Of a stretch of 39,243 nucleotides of DNA, positions 1 to 8,464 are shown in pieces. Every line of letters starts with the position of its first letter. Position 1 is the first letter of the stretch. A program made the translations under genes and the position numbers. The stretch is taken from assembly GCA_029245905.1 (NCBI GenBank), contig JAQWOJ010000017.1, positions 1 through 39,243 of the forward strand, given 5' to 3'. Below the pieces are notes generated by a model, which made no database searches, was not told the origin of the DNA, and saw nothing but the letters and a program-made list of their open reading frames with translations. This DNA is from Gammaproteobacteria bacterium. GTDB taxonomy: Bacteria > Pseudomonadota > Gammaproteobacteria > Pseudomonadales > Pseudohongiellaceae.

Positions 1-318
1 CAAGTACAGACTTTTTATCCTTCTCCCATGGCATTGGCGACGGCAATGTACCATTCAAACAGAAATCCACTTAAAAAAGTACGTTATAAAGGAGAGAAGT
101 TAAAGGTAGTAAAAGGGATTGATCAACGCCAATTACAAAAAGCTTTTTTACGATATCATGACAAAAAAAACTGGCCCATGTTACGTGAATCTCTGATCAA
201 TATGGGAAGAACTGATCTTATAGGGACAGAAAAGAAACATTTACTACCTCCAGAAAATCGTTCTACTAATTCTAAGCGCGGCAGACTTAACGGGCGTAGA
301 AAAAAATATGGGAAATGA
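1..318 (+). CDS. ygiQ: YgiQ family radical SAM protein, C-terminal end (5' truncated by window)
   Basis: The reading frame is open from base 1 and runs through an internal Met at 28, so this is the last 105 codons of a longer gene, not a 96-residue protein. The visible start, QVQTFYPSPMALATAMYHS, and the following NPLKKV, VVKGI, AFLRYHD and NWPMLRESLINMGR stretches match the C-terminal region (DUF3362) of YgiQ, a large radical SAM protein of unknown reaction. The radical SAM core lies outside the window. The tail is basic (KRGRLNGRRKKYGK), as is usual for this family. It converges with trmJ across a 28-base gap in which I see no terminator. Confidence 0.88.
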   Translation, partial: QVQTFYPSPMALATAMYHSNRNPLKKVRYKGEKLKVVKGIDQRQLQKAFLRYHDKKNWPMLRESLINMGRTDLIGTEKKHLLPPENRSTNSKRGRLNGRRKKYGK

Positions 319-346
319 GGTCAGAAATTTCTACTTCTCTTTGAGC

Positions 347-1087
347 TCAGCCTTTTATACTTTTCTCTATATTCGATAGTATCCCCCGCAATATATTCAT
401 TTCCATAACATCAATTCGAATACGTCCAAAAAGCCTCCTGACACGCTGCATCAACTGGCGTGGATTGTCTGGGTCGTGGAATTTTATAGCCACCATAACT
501 CGCTCTAAATGCTTATAAAAATGCTCCACTTCATCGCTCCTTGCGAAGTCTTGATCCCAGTAATCCTCCTCTGAGCTTGATTCTTTTGATTGAGAACTCA
601 ATTTACGCTTATAAACCTCATAGCAAATAACTAAAACAGAAGCCGCCAAATTTAAAGAACTAAAGTTCTTATCGGTCGGGATTTGCACATGAAAATGGCC
701 TAGCTGAAGTTCGCTATTATTAAGGCCAGCATCTTCGCGCCCAAAAACGAGTGCAACTTTGTGAGAGCTTTTCTCCTCTAAAATTTTAACTGCCGTTTGT
801 TCCGGAGTCACCATTGGCCATGGAATTTTTCTTGAACGAGCGCTGGTACAAATAACTAAAGTACAATCAGATATAGCCTCTTCTAACGAGTCAAAAACTT
901 GGGCAGATCCAAGAATGTCAACAGCAGATGCAGCACGCCCAACGGCTACACCACTTGGAAAGTCCTTAGGCTGCACTAAGACCAAATTAGTAAAGCCCAT
1001 ATTAGCCATAGCTCTCGCGCTAGCCCCGATATTTCCTGGGTGGGAGGTATTTACCAGAACAATCTTGACGTTATTGAATTCGGGCAT
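347..1087 (-). CDS. trmJ: tRNA (cytidine/uridine-2'-O-)-methyltransferase TrmJ
   Basis: SpoU/TrmH-class SPOUT methyltransferase expected to 2'-O-methylate position 32 of tRNAs in the cytoplasm, using SAM. The N-terminus VKIVLVNTSHPGNIGASARA is the family hallmark. FGREDAGLNNSEL and IPTDKNFSSLNLAASVLV are the SPOUT knot motifs that hold SAM. I chose the ATG at 1087 (MPEFNNVKI), because it places the conserved first strand at the same distance as in known TrmJ and has a GAG upstream. A GTG at 1117 would add ten residues with no family support. The product is 246 residues, normal for TrmJ. It diverges from the suhB homologue, the same arrangement as trmJ/suhB in E. coli. Confidence 0.93.
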   Translation of the reverse strand: MPEFNNVKIVLVNTSHPGNIGASARAMANMGFTNLVLVQPKDFPSGVAVGRAASAVDILGSAQVFDSLEEAISDCTLVICTSARSRKIPWPMVTPEQTAVKILEEKSSHKVALVFGREDAGLNNSELQLGHFHVQIPTDKNFSSLNLAASVLVICYEVYKRKLSSQSKESSSEEDYWDQDFARSDEVEHFYKHLERVMVAIKFHDPDNPRQLMQRVRRLFGRIRIDVMEMNILRGILSNIEKSIKG

Positions 1088-1275
1088 TGAAAATTTACTC
1101 AAAAAATGAAAGGTCACAGTATACCAATATCTCTATAAAAAATCGGACCCTGCGGCATCCCACTCATTACATTAAGAAGCTGCTTAGTAGCTCAAGCTTT
1201 GTTATCATTGAGCAGATTAGGCAGAGCTAGCTATTCCTGACGCCTAGCCCATAAGAACCGAGTTGAATAACCAAT

Positions 1276-2055
1276 ATGCATCCCATGATGAATATAGCGC
1301 TGCGTGCTGCACGCGACTCCGCCGAGAAAATTTTGTTAGGTAGTGCGAGACTTGACCGCCTTCGAGTTATCGACAACAGCCCTGAGAATTTTTCCACTAA
1401 TATGGATCAGACCTCTGCATATACAATTATTGCTCAGCTCCAACAAGCATATCCTTCTCATTCCATCGACTCTCGAGTAGGTGAATCAATAGTGGGGGAA
1501 GAGGGACAGCCTCGCTGGATAATTGATCCACTATTTGGAAGCTTTAACTATAGTCAAGGTTACCCTAACTACGGTATTTCTATTGCCGTAATAATCGAAA
1601 ATGTAGTAAGCCATTCTGTTCTTATCTTGCCTCATACAAATGAAGAATATACAGCTTCGCGAGGCCAAGGGGCTCGACTTAACAAACAAAAGTTACGCGT
1701 GTCTGGTGAAAACGAGATTATAAATTCCTTGATCGGATTTAATAGTGGGCTGATTGGCAGCGATACTTCAGTGAAGGTTTTCGAATTACTTCTAAAACAA
1801 AATGCACAGATTCGCATATCGGGCTGCTCTCCAATCGACATGTTGCTAGTCTCCAAAAACAGCTTATTTGCAGGGTGGTGTGAAGCTAATAATTCAAATA
1901 GCGAACAAGCTGCAGGTCTAGTTCTAAAAGAATCAGGTGCTTTAATTGGCTCTGAGACAGGGAATCCAAATTTGCATTCTGCAAATGAATTAGTATTTGG
2001 AGAACCAAAGATATTCAAAAAATTAATCAAGCTCCGACAGTCAATCTCTAATTGA
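1276..2055 (+). CDS. suhB: SuhB / inositol monophosphatase family protein, probably catalytically dead
   Basis: The N-terminus MHPMMNIALRAARDSAEKIL and the total length (259) align without gaps in the first 90 residues to SuhB, an inositol-1-phosphatase that in E. coli also serves as a Nus factor in rRNA transcription antitermination. The phosphatase site is damaged. Of the metal ligands, E67 is R67, D87 in the WIIDPLDG motif is F87 (WIIDPLFGSFNY), and the Asp of the WDxAAG motif is Glu (SEQAAG, E210). Only D84 stays. The rest of the fold is well preserved, including TASRGQGARLN. Position beside divergent trmJ supports orthology to suhB over a random paralogue. Inference: it keeps the structural or antitermination role and has lost phosphatase activity. 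Confidence 0.87.
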   Translation: MHPMMNIALRAARDSAEKILLGSARLDRLRVIDNSPENFSTNMDQTSAYTIIAQLQQAYPSHSIDSRVGESIVGEEGQPRWIIDPLFGSFNYSQGYPNYGISIAVIIENVVSHSVLILPHTNEEYTASRGQGARLNKQKLRVSGENEIINSLIGFNSGLIGSDTSVKVFELLLKQNAQIRISGCSPIDMLLVSKNSLFAGWCEANNSNSEQAAGLVLKESGALIGSETGNPNLHSANELVFGEPKIFKKLIKLRQSISN

Positions 2056-2086
2056 AACTTTATGTGTCTGACGAGTTAAGCGCTCT

Positions 2087-2101
2087 AATATACGGTATAT
2101 T
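2087..2101. promoter_or_regulatory. Operator-like palindrome upstream of the MATE gene
   Basis: AATATAC-G-GTATATT is a perfect 7-bp inverted repeat around one base, about 110 bases upstream of the MATE start and just after the suhB homologue. Size and symmetry suit a dimeric regulator such as MarR or TetR type, but it could be chance in AT-rich intergenic DNA. Confidence 0.25.
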
Positions 2102-2212
2102 TACTTACCACGAAGAAAAAAATCTACTCCCAAGAAGCTATGATAAGGCGTGAAATCGCAATACCAAATTTTTTTAAATATTAAATGTTTCATTAATCAA
2201 AGGTAGTCAACC

Positions 2213-3586
2213 TTGGCTGAAGAGTCAAAAAATAGGACGCAGAACCTCGTAGAAGGCTCGACTAAAGAGGCCCTTGTTCGCATGACGACACCGATGATAA
2301 TCGGAATGCTCATGCTTTTTACTTTCAGTTTAGTTGATACGTGGTTTATAAGTTTTTTAGGAACCGAATCGCTCACCGCCATCAGCTTTACCTTTCCCGT
2401 AACTTTTACAGTTATGAGCCTTGCCATAGGCTTAGGGATAGGAGCCTCGGCAGTGGTCGCTAGCTATCTAGGTTCATCACAATTCGACAGAGCAAAAGAA
2501 GCCGCTACCGTCATTAATTATATTTCCTTCGCTATGGCGCTGTTGACCGTGATGATTTGCTGGACCTTAATGGATCAAATATTTTTACTAATTGGCGCTA
2601 GCGAACACTTAATGCCTCTCATTCGAGAGTATATGCGTATCTGGTTTCCAGGCTCCATCTTGATTGTCTTGATTATGACGGGAAATAGTGTCTTGAGAGC
2701 CTACGGAGACACGAAGACTCCTAGTATCCTGATGGCTGCTGCTGGATTTCTCAATGCCACTTTGGACCCTCTCTTAATCTTTGGTGTAGGCCCCTTCCCC
2801 GAACTTGGAATACAGGGTGCTGCATGGGCTACTGTTCTATCCTGGTCTGCTAGCTTCTGCTATTTATCTTACCTTCTCCTATTTAAGCGCGAGATAGTAA
2901 GCACATCCTTCCCGAGCTTGTCAGTTATGTCTTCTTCAGGCAGAAACATGCTGCGCATTGGTATACCGGCCGCTGGAGCCAACATGATGACTCCTTTTGC
3001 TGCTGGCGTTATGACTGCAATAGCCGCTAGCTATGGGGATTCGACTGTTGCAGCCTTTGGGGTTGGCGCACGCATCGAACCAATTGCAACACTTCTTGTT
3101 CTTGCAATGTCCATGTCATTACCTCCCCTAATTAGTCAAAATTACGGGGCCAACCGACTGGATAGGGTAAAGGAGGCTTACCTCCTCAGCATTAAATTTA
3201 TACTTGGTTGGCAATTACTAATCTATGGAATATTAGCGATATGCGCAGAGTTTATTGCATCCGTATTTTCTAACGATCCCGAAGTGATAGCCGCAATTAA
3301 GTTGTTTATATGGATAATGCCAATCGGCTATGGATTTCAAGGGGTAATTATCCTAACAAACTCTTCATTAAACGCCCTGCATAGACCCGCCAGCGCGCTC
3401 TATTTAAGCATCGCTCGCTTCTTCATCTTCTACGTTCCTCTTGCTTACTTAGGCAGTTTATTTTTCGGAATAATTGGTTTTTTTGCTGGCGCGGTCGCAG
3501 GAAATTTGTTGATGGCTCTAATCTCATGGCGAACGCTTAATCAGACTATTTCTGAAGGGTTAGAGTCGAAAGAACTAACAGCTTAA
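2213..3586 (+). CDS. MATE family multidrug/metabolite efflux transporter
   Basis: A 457-residue inner-membrane protein with about twelve hydrophobic segments in two similar halves, as in MATE (NorM/DinF-type) antiporters, which export cationic drugs or metabolites using Na+ or H+ gradients. The N-terminal stretch EALVRMTTPMIIGMLMLF, then LGTESLTAISFTFPV, and in the second half RIGIPAAGANMMTPFAAGV and LISQNYGANRLDRV are typical. The start is TTG at 2213, supported by AAAGGTAG eight bases upstream and by the usual short cytoplasmic tail before helix 1. The substrate cannot be read from sequence. It converges with the radical SAM gene, with no clear terminator in between. Confidence 0.9.
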   Translation: MAEESKNRTQNLVEGSTKEALVRMTTPMIIGMLMLFTFSLVDTWFISFLGTESLTAISFTFPVTFTVMSLAIGLGIGASAVVASYLGSSQFDRAKEAATVINYISFAMALLTVMICWTLMDQIFLLIGASEHLMPLIREYMRIWFPGSILIVLIMTGNSVLRAYGDTKTPSILMAAAGFLNATLDPLLIFGVGPFPELGIQGAAWATVLSWSASFCYLSYLLLFKREIVSTSFPSLSVMSSSGRNMLRIGIPAAGANMMTPFAAGVMTAIAASYGDSTVAAFGVGARIEPIATLLVLAMSMSLPPLISQNYGANRLDRVKEAYLLSIKFILGWQLLIYGILAICAEFIASVFSNDPEVIAAIKLFIWIMPIGYGFQGVIILTNSSLNALHRPASALYLSIARFFIFYVPLAYLGSLFFGIIGFFAGAVAGNLLMALISWRTLNQTISEGLESKELTA

Positions 3587-3599
3587 TACTGAAAAACCA

Positions 3600-5210
3600 T
3601 TATGACCTGAATAAATTACGCACAGCATTCACCAAATTATCCTTGCGTTGCTGATTAACTAAACCGCCAATACCTGGCTCTGATTTTTCTTCAACAAGAA
3701 TAAAGCTTTTATCCTCGACTTTAGCTTTTCCCTGAGCGTCTGGCTCTAGCTCGTCAGAATAACTAAGTCGATTATTAGCCTCCTGAAAAGCGAGCATTTC
3801 CATACAAATATCATTGTATTCTTGAGCATTCAATAATTCAGGTTGCTCTTTCATATTTAGCGTAAATTGCCGATCATTAGCGGCCGACAAGTAATGCAAA
3901 TTCTTTTTATTGGTCAAAAGGAGACCTTCTTCCTTCGCTGTATTATATAGAGGCGTTCCTCGCAAGGGGATATACGGAAAGAAAAAGAAATGCTCTGGCG
4001 CTATAGTTTGATTAAGCTTGAGTGTTTCTCGCATATTTTCAGCAGTTTCAAGGGGCATACCCACAATATTGAATGTTAAACGATTTATGCCTGCCTTTTT
4101 GCAATTCTCAGCGGCATCGATGACTTGCTGATTCGTCATTTTGCGACCCAACATCTTCGAGCGATACTCTTGATCCCCACTCTCGATACCGAACCAAATT
4201 GTGTGACATCCGGCATCTGCCGCTGTCCGACAAAAGTCTTCGTTCATTACTTCCACCCGGGAATTTATCGAAAAGGGAAGCCGCACTTTCTCTTTATAGA
4301 TTTCGAAAAAAGCACGAACAAACTTTAAATTAGACAGAAACAGCTCATCCCAAAATTCAAAATACCCCACATTATATTCATCACGAAGCCTTATAAGCTC
4401 AGAGACCATATCCTCGGGCTGATACTTGCGCAAAAATGTTTTTTTTGTTTTCCAACCTTCAAGAATTGGCGTATTGCAGCAATAGGTGCACCTGTAAGGA
4501 CAGCCCCTTCCCGTCATCACGGGCAGCACTAACTTGCCTTTCGGTCCAAATATGGATGAATTAACATCTTTAAATCCATCTTCTTTCGAAAAAATATCGT
4601 AATCGGGAAAAGGCAAAGCCTCTAGATCTCCGATTTGATGTGGCTCCGTTTTATAAACGCTAAAATCATTTAGTTTCTCCCACATCCCGTCGGCAGGACC
4701 TCTTTTACTGCCTCGAATATGCTCGACAAGGTTCCCAATCGCATACTCTCCATCACCAACACAGATATAATCAATATTTGGGTTCTCAATTGTCTGTTCT
4801 TGAGAAAGCATTGCCTGGTAACCTCCAATACAAATGGGCAACGAAGGTATTAATTTTTTCAATTCTTCGAAATAAGGTTCCATGGGATACCAATGCGGGC
4901 TCATGACAGAAAAAGCGATGAGGTCTGGCTCTAAGCTCTCTATCGTTTTAGCGTAATTCTGAGGCGAGTACTGTTCAGCATCCCTGAGAATCAAGACAGG
5001 TTCTAATATTACGTCGACCCAGGGAAAGTCTCTTTTAAGATATGCCGACATACTTGCTATCGGCATCGCTATCTCATTACCGTCGGGGGAGTAAAAAGAC
5101 AAAACAAGTCGTAATTTGTCTTTTTTTAGAGAACCGAGGAATCGAGATTTTTCCGCCGGATAGGCCGACGAGCCATTACTTACAGCAATTAAGTCTGCTT
5201 TGGAGTTCAT
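3600..5210 (-). CDS. B12-binding domain radical SAM protein
   Basis: Two-domain enzyme of the cobalamin-dependent radical SAM class (BchE/HpnR-like architecture). Residues about 30-170 form a B12-binding Rossmann-like domain (LVLSFYSPDGNEIAMPI, DLIAFSVMSPHW, ICIGGYQAM, VGDGE). The radical SAM core follows, with the 4Fe-4S motif C237-PYR-C241-TY-C244 and the SAM-binding FEFWDELF and WFGIESGDQ strands. The last 100 residues carry no motif I recognise. I chose the ATG at 5210, which has GTGGGG just upstream; a TTG at 5222 would add four residues. Such enzymes methylate or rearrange unactivated carbons. Here the gene stands alone between MATE and nitroreductase genes, so no pathway is implied. 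Confidence 0.87.
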   Translation of the reverse strand: MNSKADLIAVSNGSSAYPAEKSRFLGSLKKDKLRLVLSFYSPDGNEIAMPIASMSAYLKRDFPWVDVILEPVLILRDAEQYSPQNYAKTIESLEPDLIAFSVMSPHWYPMEPYFEELKKLIPSLPICIGGYQAMLSQEQTIENPNIDYICVGDGEYAIGNLVEHIRGSKRGPADGMWEKLNDFSVYKTEPHQIGDLEALPFPDYDIFSKEDGFKDVNSSIFGPKGKLVLPVMTGRGCPYRCTYCCNTPILEGWKTKKTFLRKYQPEDMVSELIRLRDEYNVGYFEFWDELFLSNLKFVRAFFEIYKEKVRLPFSINSRVEVMNEDFCRTAADAGCHTIWFGIESGDQEYRSKMLGRKMTNQQVIDAAENCKKAGINRLTFNIVGMPLETAENMRETLKLNQTIAPEHFFFFPYIPLRGTPLYNTAKEEGLLLTNKKNLHYLSAANDRQFTLNMKEQPELLNAQEYNDICMEMLAFQEANNRLSYSDELEPDAQGKAKVEDKSFILVEEKSEPGIGGLVNQQRKDNLVNAVRNLFRS

Positions 5211-5401
5211 AATGCCCCACAAATAGAGCGCCGCCAGCTGACGGCACCTAAAAACTTCATTTTACACTAAGTATTTATCGACAATAGTAACAGAAATTAT
5301 ATCATCAAAAATGATTTGGGATCATAAAACATGACAGGATCAAGTTGATTTTTAGTAATCATACAAAACAAGCCAGCGAAATACCCTAATCCCTGTTTAA
5401 A

Positions 5402-5421
5402 AATGAACCGTTTTGTTCATT
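5402..5421. promoter_or_regulatory. Operator-like inverted repeat upstream of the nitroreductase gene
   Basis: AATGAAC-cgtttt-GTTCATT: perfect 7-bp arms with a 6-base spacer, centred about 63 bases before the nitroreductase ATG. This size and position fit a repressor operator over a promoter. The binding protein is unknown; the arms differ from the palindrome in front of the TetR gene at 7564. Confidence 0.35.
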
Positions 5422-5474
5422 AAAAGGCTAGAGAAACCCGATTATTCCACTGATAAGACACAGGATATTTTAGA

Positions 5475-6029
5475 ATGAACGCTCTCGACGCAATACTTAC
5501 CCGCACGTCTACCCCGCGGCTGTCTGAGCCAGCACCAGATAAATCGACACTGAAAAATATCTGCAGAGCCGCTTTTCGCGCGGCAGATCATGGACTTTTG
5601 AGGCCATGGCGGTTTTTGATTGTTAAAGGAGATGCGCGATCAAAATTAGGAGAATTGTTTCTCGCCGCCAATTTAGAGTTGAACCCAGGTATCTCGCTAG
5701 AAAAGCAAGCAAGTATTAGAAAAAAACCATTTCGGGGCCCTTTAATTTTAATCTCCATATCAAGTCACAAAGAGCACCCCAAAGTGCCTTCAATCGAGCA
5801 AGATTTATCGGCTGCTGCTGCCACGCAGAATATGCTACTAGCTGCACATGCTCAAGGAATAGGAGGCATGTGGCGAACAGGATCTATGGCCTATCACCCG
5901 ACCGTAATTGCAGGCTTAGGCCTTTCAGAAAGCGAGAAAATTATTGGTTTTCTTTATCTTGGCACTAGTATTGGGCCGACCAAATCTATTATCGAACCTG
6001 ACATAAATGCGTTTTTTAAAGAATGGTAA
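5475..6029 (+). CDS. Nitroreductase family protein, YdjA type
   Basis: A 184-residue FMN-dependent oxidoreductase. RTSTPRLSEPAPDKSTLKNI, FRAADHGLLRPWRFLIVKG, KPFRGPLILI, HPKVPSIEQDLSAAAATQNM and KIIGFLYLGTS track E. coli YdjA along its whole length, and length matches (YdjA is 183). Family members are small cytoplasmic homodimers that reduce nitroaromatics or quinone-like compounds with NAD(P)H; the physiological substrate of YdjA is not settled. The ATG at 5475 has AGGA about nine bases upstream. An operator-like palindrome at 5402-5421 suggests induced expression. It may be co-transcribed with the acyltransferase gene that starts shortly after its stop. Confidence 0.9.
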   Translation: MNALDAILTRTSTPRLSEPAPDKSTLKNICRAAFRAADHGLLRPWRFLIVKGDARSKLGELFLAANLELNPGISLEKQASIRKKPFRGPLILISISSHKEHPKVPSIEQDLSAAAATQNMLLAAHAQGIGGMWRTGSMAYHPTVIAGLGLSESEKIIGFLYLGTSIGPTKSIIEPDINAFFKEW

Positions 6030-6085
6030 ATCAGCTACGAGCCTGATTGCCATATACAAAAATAACAATATCATGAGCCTGCGCC

Positions 6086-6772
6086 GTGAGAGCCGAACAA
6101 GTCTTTCAGGTGATGAAGAGCATAGTTTTGCAAAGAGTTAATTGTCTGACCATGCATATGTACTGCTATACTGTCCATTTTGGATGGGCTTCTCAATTGC
6201 GGAACACGATTTTCTCCACACCGATTATCACCCCGATATTGCGGGTCTTTTCGATTCTCATCTTAAAAATAATAGGGTGGGAAGCCAAAGGAAAGGAGAT
6301 TGCTCATCAGAGGTTTGTATTAATTGGCGCTCCGCACACGAGCAACTGGGACTTCCCCCTTATGCTATTGGTCATCCTTAAATTGAAGTTAAGGATTTTT
6401 TGGATGGGCAAAGATTCTTTATTTCCCTTTCCATTTGCTGGCCTAATGAGATGGCTAGGCGGAATACCTATAAACCGTGCCGCTTCACACAATGTGGTTA
6501 GAGAAACTGTCCGGCAATACAGAGAGAATAAAGAGTTAGTGGTACTCATCCCACCAGAAGGAACCCGGAGCAAAGTTACAAAATGGAAAACCGGTTTCTA
6601 CCATATCGCTAGTTTGGCAAAAGTGCCCATACTTTTGGGTTATGTCGATTTTAAAAACAGAGAGGCTGGCTTTGTCGAATTTTTTCATCCCACTGGAGAT
6701 CTAGAAAAGGACATGGAAGAAATACGAAAATTTTATGCTCCGCTGAGAGGATTGATCGCCGAGAATTCCTAA
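6086..6772 (+). CDS. Lysophospholipid acyltransferase (PlsC-like) family protein
   Basis: PF01553-type glycerolipid acyltransferase. The catalytic HX4D box is H84-TSNW-D89 in GAPHTSNWDFPLM. The acyl-acceptor phosphate site is PPEGTRSK (E158-GTR). IPINRAASHNVV corresponds to motif III. One hydrophobic segment (about 43-63) would anchor it to the inner membrane. The conserved family sequence begins around residue 39 (RNTIFSTPIITPILR), so the first ~37 residues after the GTG at 6086 look non-native. A TTG at 6197, with GGATGGG upstream, is a plausible real start giving about 191 residues. The acyl acceptor cannot be determined; the compact form lies outside the classic PlsC branch. Confidence 0.82.
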   Translation: MRAEQVFQVMKSIVLQRVNCLTMHMYCYTVHFGWASQLRNTIFSTPIITPILRVFSILILKIIGWEAKGKEIAHQRFVLIGAPHTSNWDFPLMLLVILKLKLRIFWMGKDSLFPFPFAGLMRWLGGIPINRAASHNVVRETVRQYRENKELVVLIPPEGTRSKVTKWKTGFYHIASLAKVPILLGYVDFKNREAGFVEFFHPTGDLEKDMEEIRKFYAPLRGLIAENS

Positions 6773-6813
6773 GATAAACGAGGTGGCAATTATTATCTAG
6801 ATTTTATCGGGGG

Positions 6814-7521
6814 CTAATCTTTAAAATTTAAGCAACCCAAAAGGGTGGTAAAAATATATTCCGCGTATTCTTCAGTATTAATCCCTCGTAATTTAAATTT
6901 CCACTGCTTCAAGTGCCATTGCTGAAGTTGAGCAATTACTTGCGATGCCAATAAATCCGGTCTTTCACAAGTAAACTTTCCAGAGTTGATACCTTTTCGA
7001 ATAATCCCCATCAGAATATCCTCACCTCGCAATTCTGCATCTAACGCGAAGGTTTGTTGCTCTTTTGGCAAGCCCTTCAACTCCATAAAACAAAAATAAT
7101 ACCAAGAGCTCATTATCTCCATCATAAATATTTCCCCAAAAATGATCGCTCGCAGACAACCAACAGGCTCAAGGTTGTCTCGCACCAAGCTGCCGATAAC
7201 CTTATCAATATACTTCCGCTGCACACCCTCGATAACCGAAGCGAGATCGTTTTTTGATCCGATATACGCATACAAACCACCCATGCTTATACCAGTTTCC
7301 CTGCTTAAATCTCTCAAGCTCATCGCCTGAAAACCTTTTTTATTTGACAGCTCAAATGTTGCCGTAAATATTTTTTCAAGATTTGAGATCGCAGCTTCTG
7401 CATTTTTTATCTGCATTTTATCTCGATGCATTTCGAAAACGCTAAGCCACAGATTCTTACCTTCAAGATCCCATCTATTTTTAAATGCTTCAAAGCTTGT
7501 GTTTTCCGGCCACCCAGTCAT
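6814..7521 (-). CDS. TetR/AcrR family transcriptional regulator
   Basis: DNA-binding helix-turn-helix at residues about 43-95: AISNLEKIFTATFELSNKKG, AMSLRDLSRETGISMGGLYA, YIGSKNDL. The C-terminal ligand/dimer domain is divergent, as usual. A 40-residue N-terminal extension (KNLWLSVFEMHRDKMQIKN) precedes the HTH; similar extensions occur in a TetR subgroup of marine Gammaproteobacteria, as I recall. The ATG at 7521 has AAGAG eight bases upstream. A shorter start at 7416 (Met36, preceded by GAGATAAA) cannot be excluded. The candidate operator at 7564-7578 would allow autoregulation. Likely targets are itself and neighbours such as the TSUP gene upstream on the same strand. Confidence 0.9.
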   Translation of the reverse strand: MTGWPENTSFEAFKNRWDLEGKNLWLSVFEMHRDKMQIKNAEAAISNLEKIFTATFELSNKKGFQAMSLRDLSRETGISMGGLYAYIGSKNDLASVIEGVQRKYIDKVIGSLVRDNLEPVGCLRAIIFGEIFMMEIMSSWYYFCFMELKGLPKEQQTFALDAELRGEDILMGIIRKGINSGKFTCERPDLLASQVIAQLQQWHLKQWKFKLRGINTEEYAEYIFTTLLGCLNFKD

Positions 7522-7563
7522 AGAAAAATCTCTTAGGTATAGACACTCAATAATTTAAGTGTA

Positions 7564-7578
7564 TTACTAATTAAGTAA
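7564..7578. promoter_or_regulatory. Candidate TetR operator
   Basis: TTACT-aatta-AGTAA, a 15-base near-palindrome placed 43-57 bases upstream of the TetR-family start codon, where an autoregulatory operator usually sits. Symmetry is seen directly; binding is inferred. Confidence 0.33.
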
Positions 7579-7654
7579 CCTGTTAAGTGAGCTGTTCGAA
7601 AGATTCGGTTCGGCCAACCTCGTCACCTAAGACCAATATTCCTGCAAGCATCTC

Positions 7655-8362
7655 CTACAGCCAGTAGGAAACTATTGCTAACACTCCTGCCATTGCGCAT
7701 AAAAAAAGCGATGATATCCGCAAAATCCGATGGGATATTTTATGAAAAGTCATATTAGCCACCCAATAACCGAGAAGTGTGGCGGGCATTAATGGCAAAG
7801 AAATCATTATATGCCTCAAATCGAAATGGCCTAAAATTGCCAGCATGATCAGTGACATTAAACAACTAACGCAAAAGAAAGCAGCCATATTTGCCCTAAT
7901 AAAATCACTGTCTTCATGCTGAAGAAGTAACGCCATAGGAGGACCACCAATCGAGCTACTTGTACCCATAAATCCAGACAAAAATCCTGCCGAAAACATG
8001 GCTTTCGGCGAAGGCCTCAAAACAATTTTAGAGAAACTCAACAAAACGGCTGCAATTACGGATATACCGAGCCAAAGCGCTAACTGATCGACCGAAATCC
8101 ACAACAACAGTAAGCCCCCTGCTATCGTGCCCGGAATCCGCCCAACCAGCGCAAACTTCAAACCTGAAAAAGAAATCGAGCGCGAATGCTTAGCAGCGTT
8201 GGCCAAAGACAAGGTCAAAGCGGCCACGGTGATCGGTGCAGGCACATACAGGGGATCCAGGAAAAATAAAACAGGCGCAGAGATAATTGCTAGTCCAAAC
8301 CCAAGCGAGGTCTGAACAAAGGATCCGACAAATATGACTGCAGTAGCTATAAGTATTTCCAT
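7655..8362 (-). CDS. TSUP (TauE/SafE) family transporter
   Basis: A 235-residue, very hydrophobic protein with about seven or eight membrane spans. The N-terminal AVIFVGSFVQTSLGFGLAII, the internal VGRIPGTIAGGLLL and the second-half repeat AGFLSGFMGTSSSIGGPPMA are the paired G-rich signatures of the TauE/SafE family. Members move sulfite, sulfoacetate or other organosulfonates and small carboxylates across the inner membrane; the substrate is not readable here. The ATG at 8362 begins directly at helix 1. It lies upstream of, and in the same direction as, the TetR gene, separated by about 130 bases that hold the candidate operator. Confidence 0.88.
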   Translation of the reverse strand: MEILIATAVIFVGSFVQTSLGFGLAIISAPVLFFLDPLYVPAPITVAALTLSLANAAKHSRSISFSGLKFALVGRIPGTIAGGLLLLWISVDQLALWLGISVIAAVLLSFSKIVLRPSPKAMFSAGFLSGFMGTSSSIGGPPMALLLQHEDSDFIRANMAAFFCVSCLMSLIMLAILGHFDLRHIMISLPLMPATLLGYWVANMTFHKISHRILRISSLFLCAMAGVLAIVSYWL

Positions 8363-8464
8363 AAGCTTTACAGTTACTGCTTCTTGAGGAACGCGAGATC
8401 ATACTCCCTTCAAATGCGTTACTCCAGCGTTTAAAACCAAAAATTTTTTTGGCATCCACTTATG

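Noticed and set aside
1632..2030. A 132-codon open frame on the minus strand inside the suhB homologue
   Set aside because: Lies wholly antisense to a conserved gene, with no family resemblance and no ribosome site.
8190..8459. An 89-codon minus-strand frame overlapping the TSUP gene start
   Set aside because: Out of frame with the TSUP gene, rich in Cys/Ser/Trp in a non-protein-like way; a shadow of the real coding frame.
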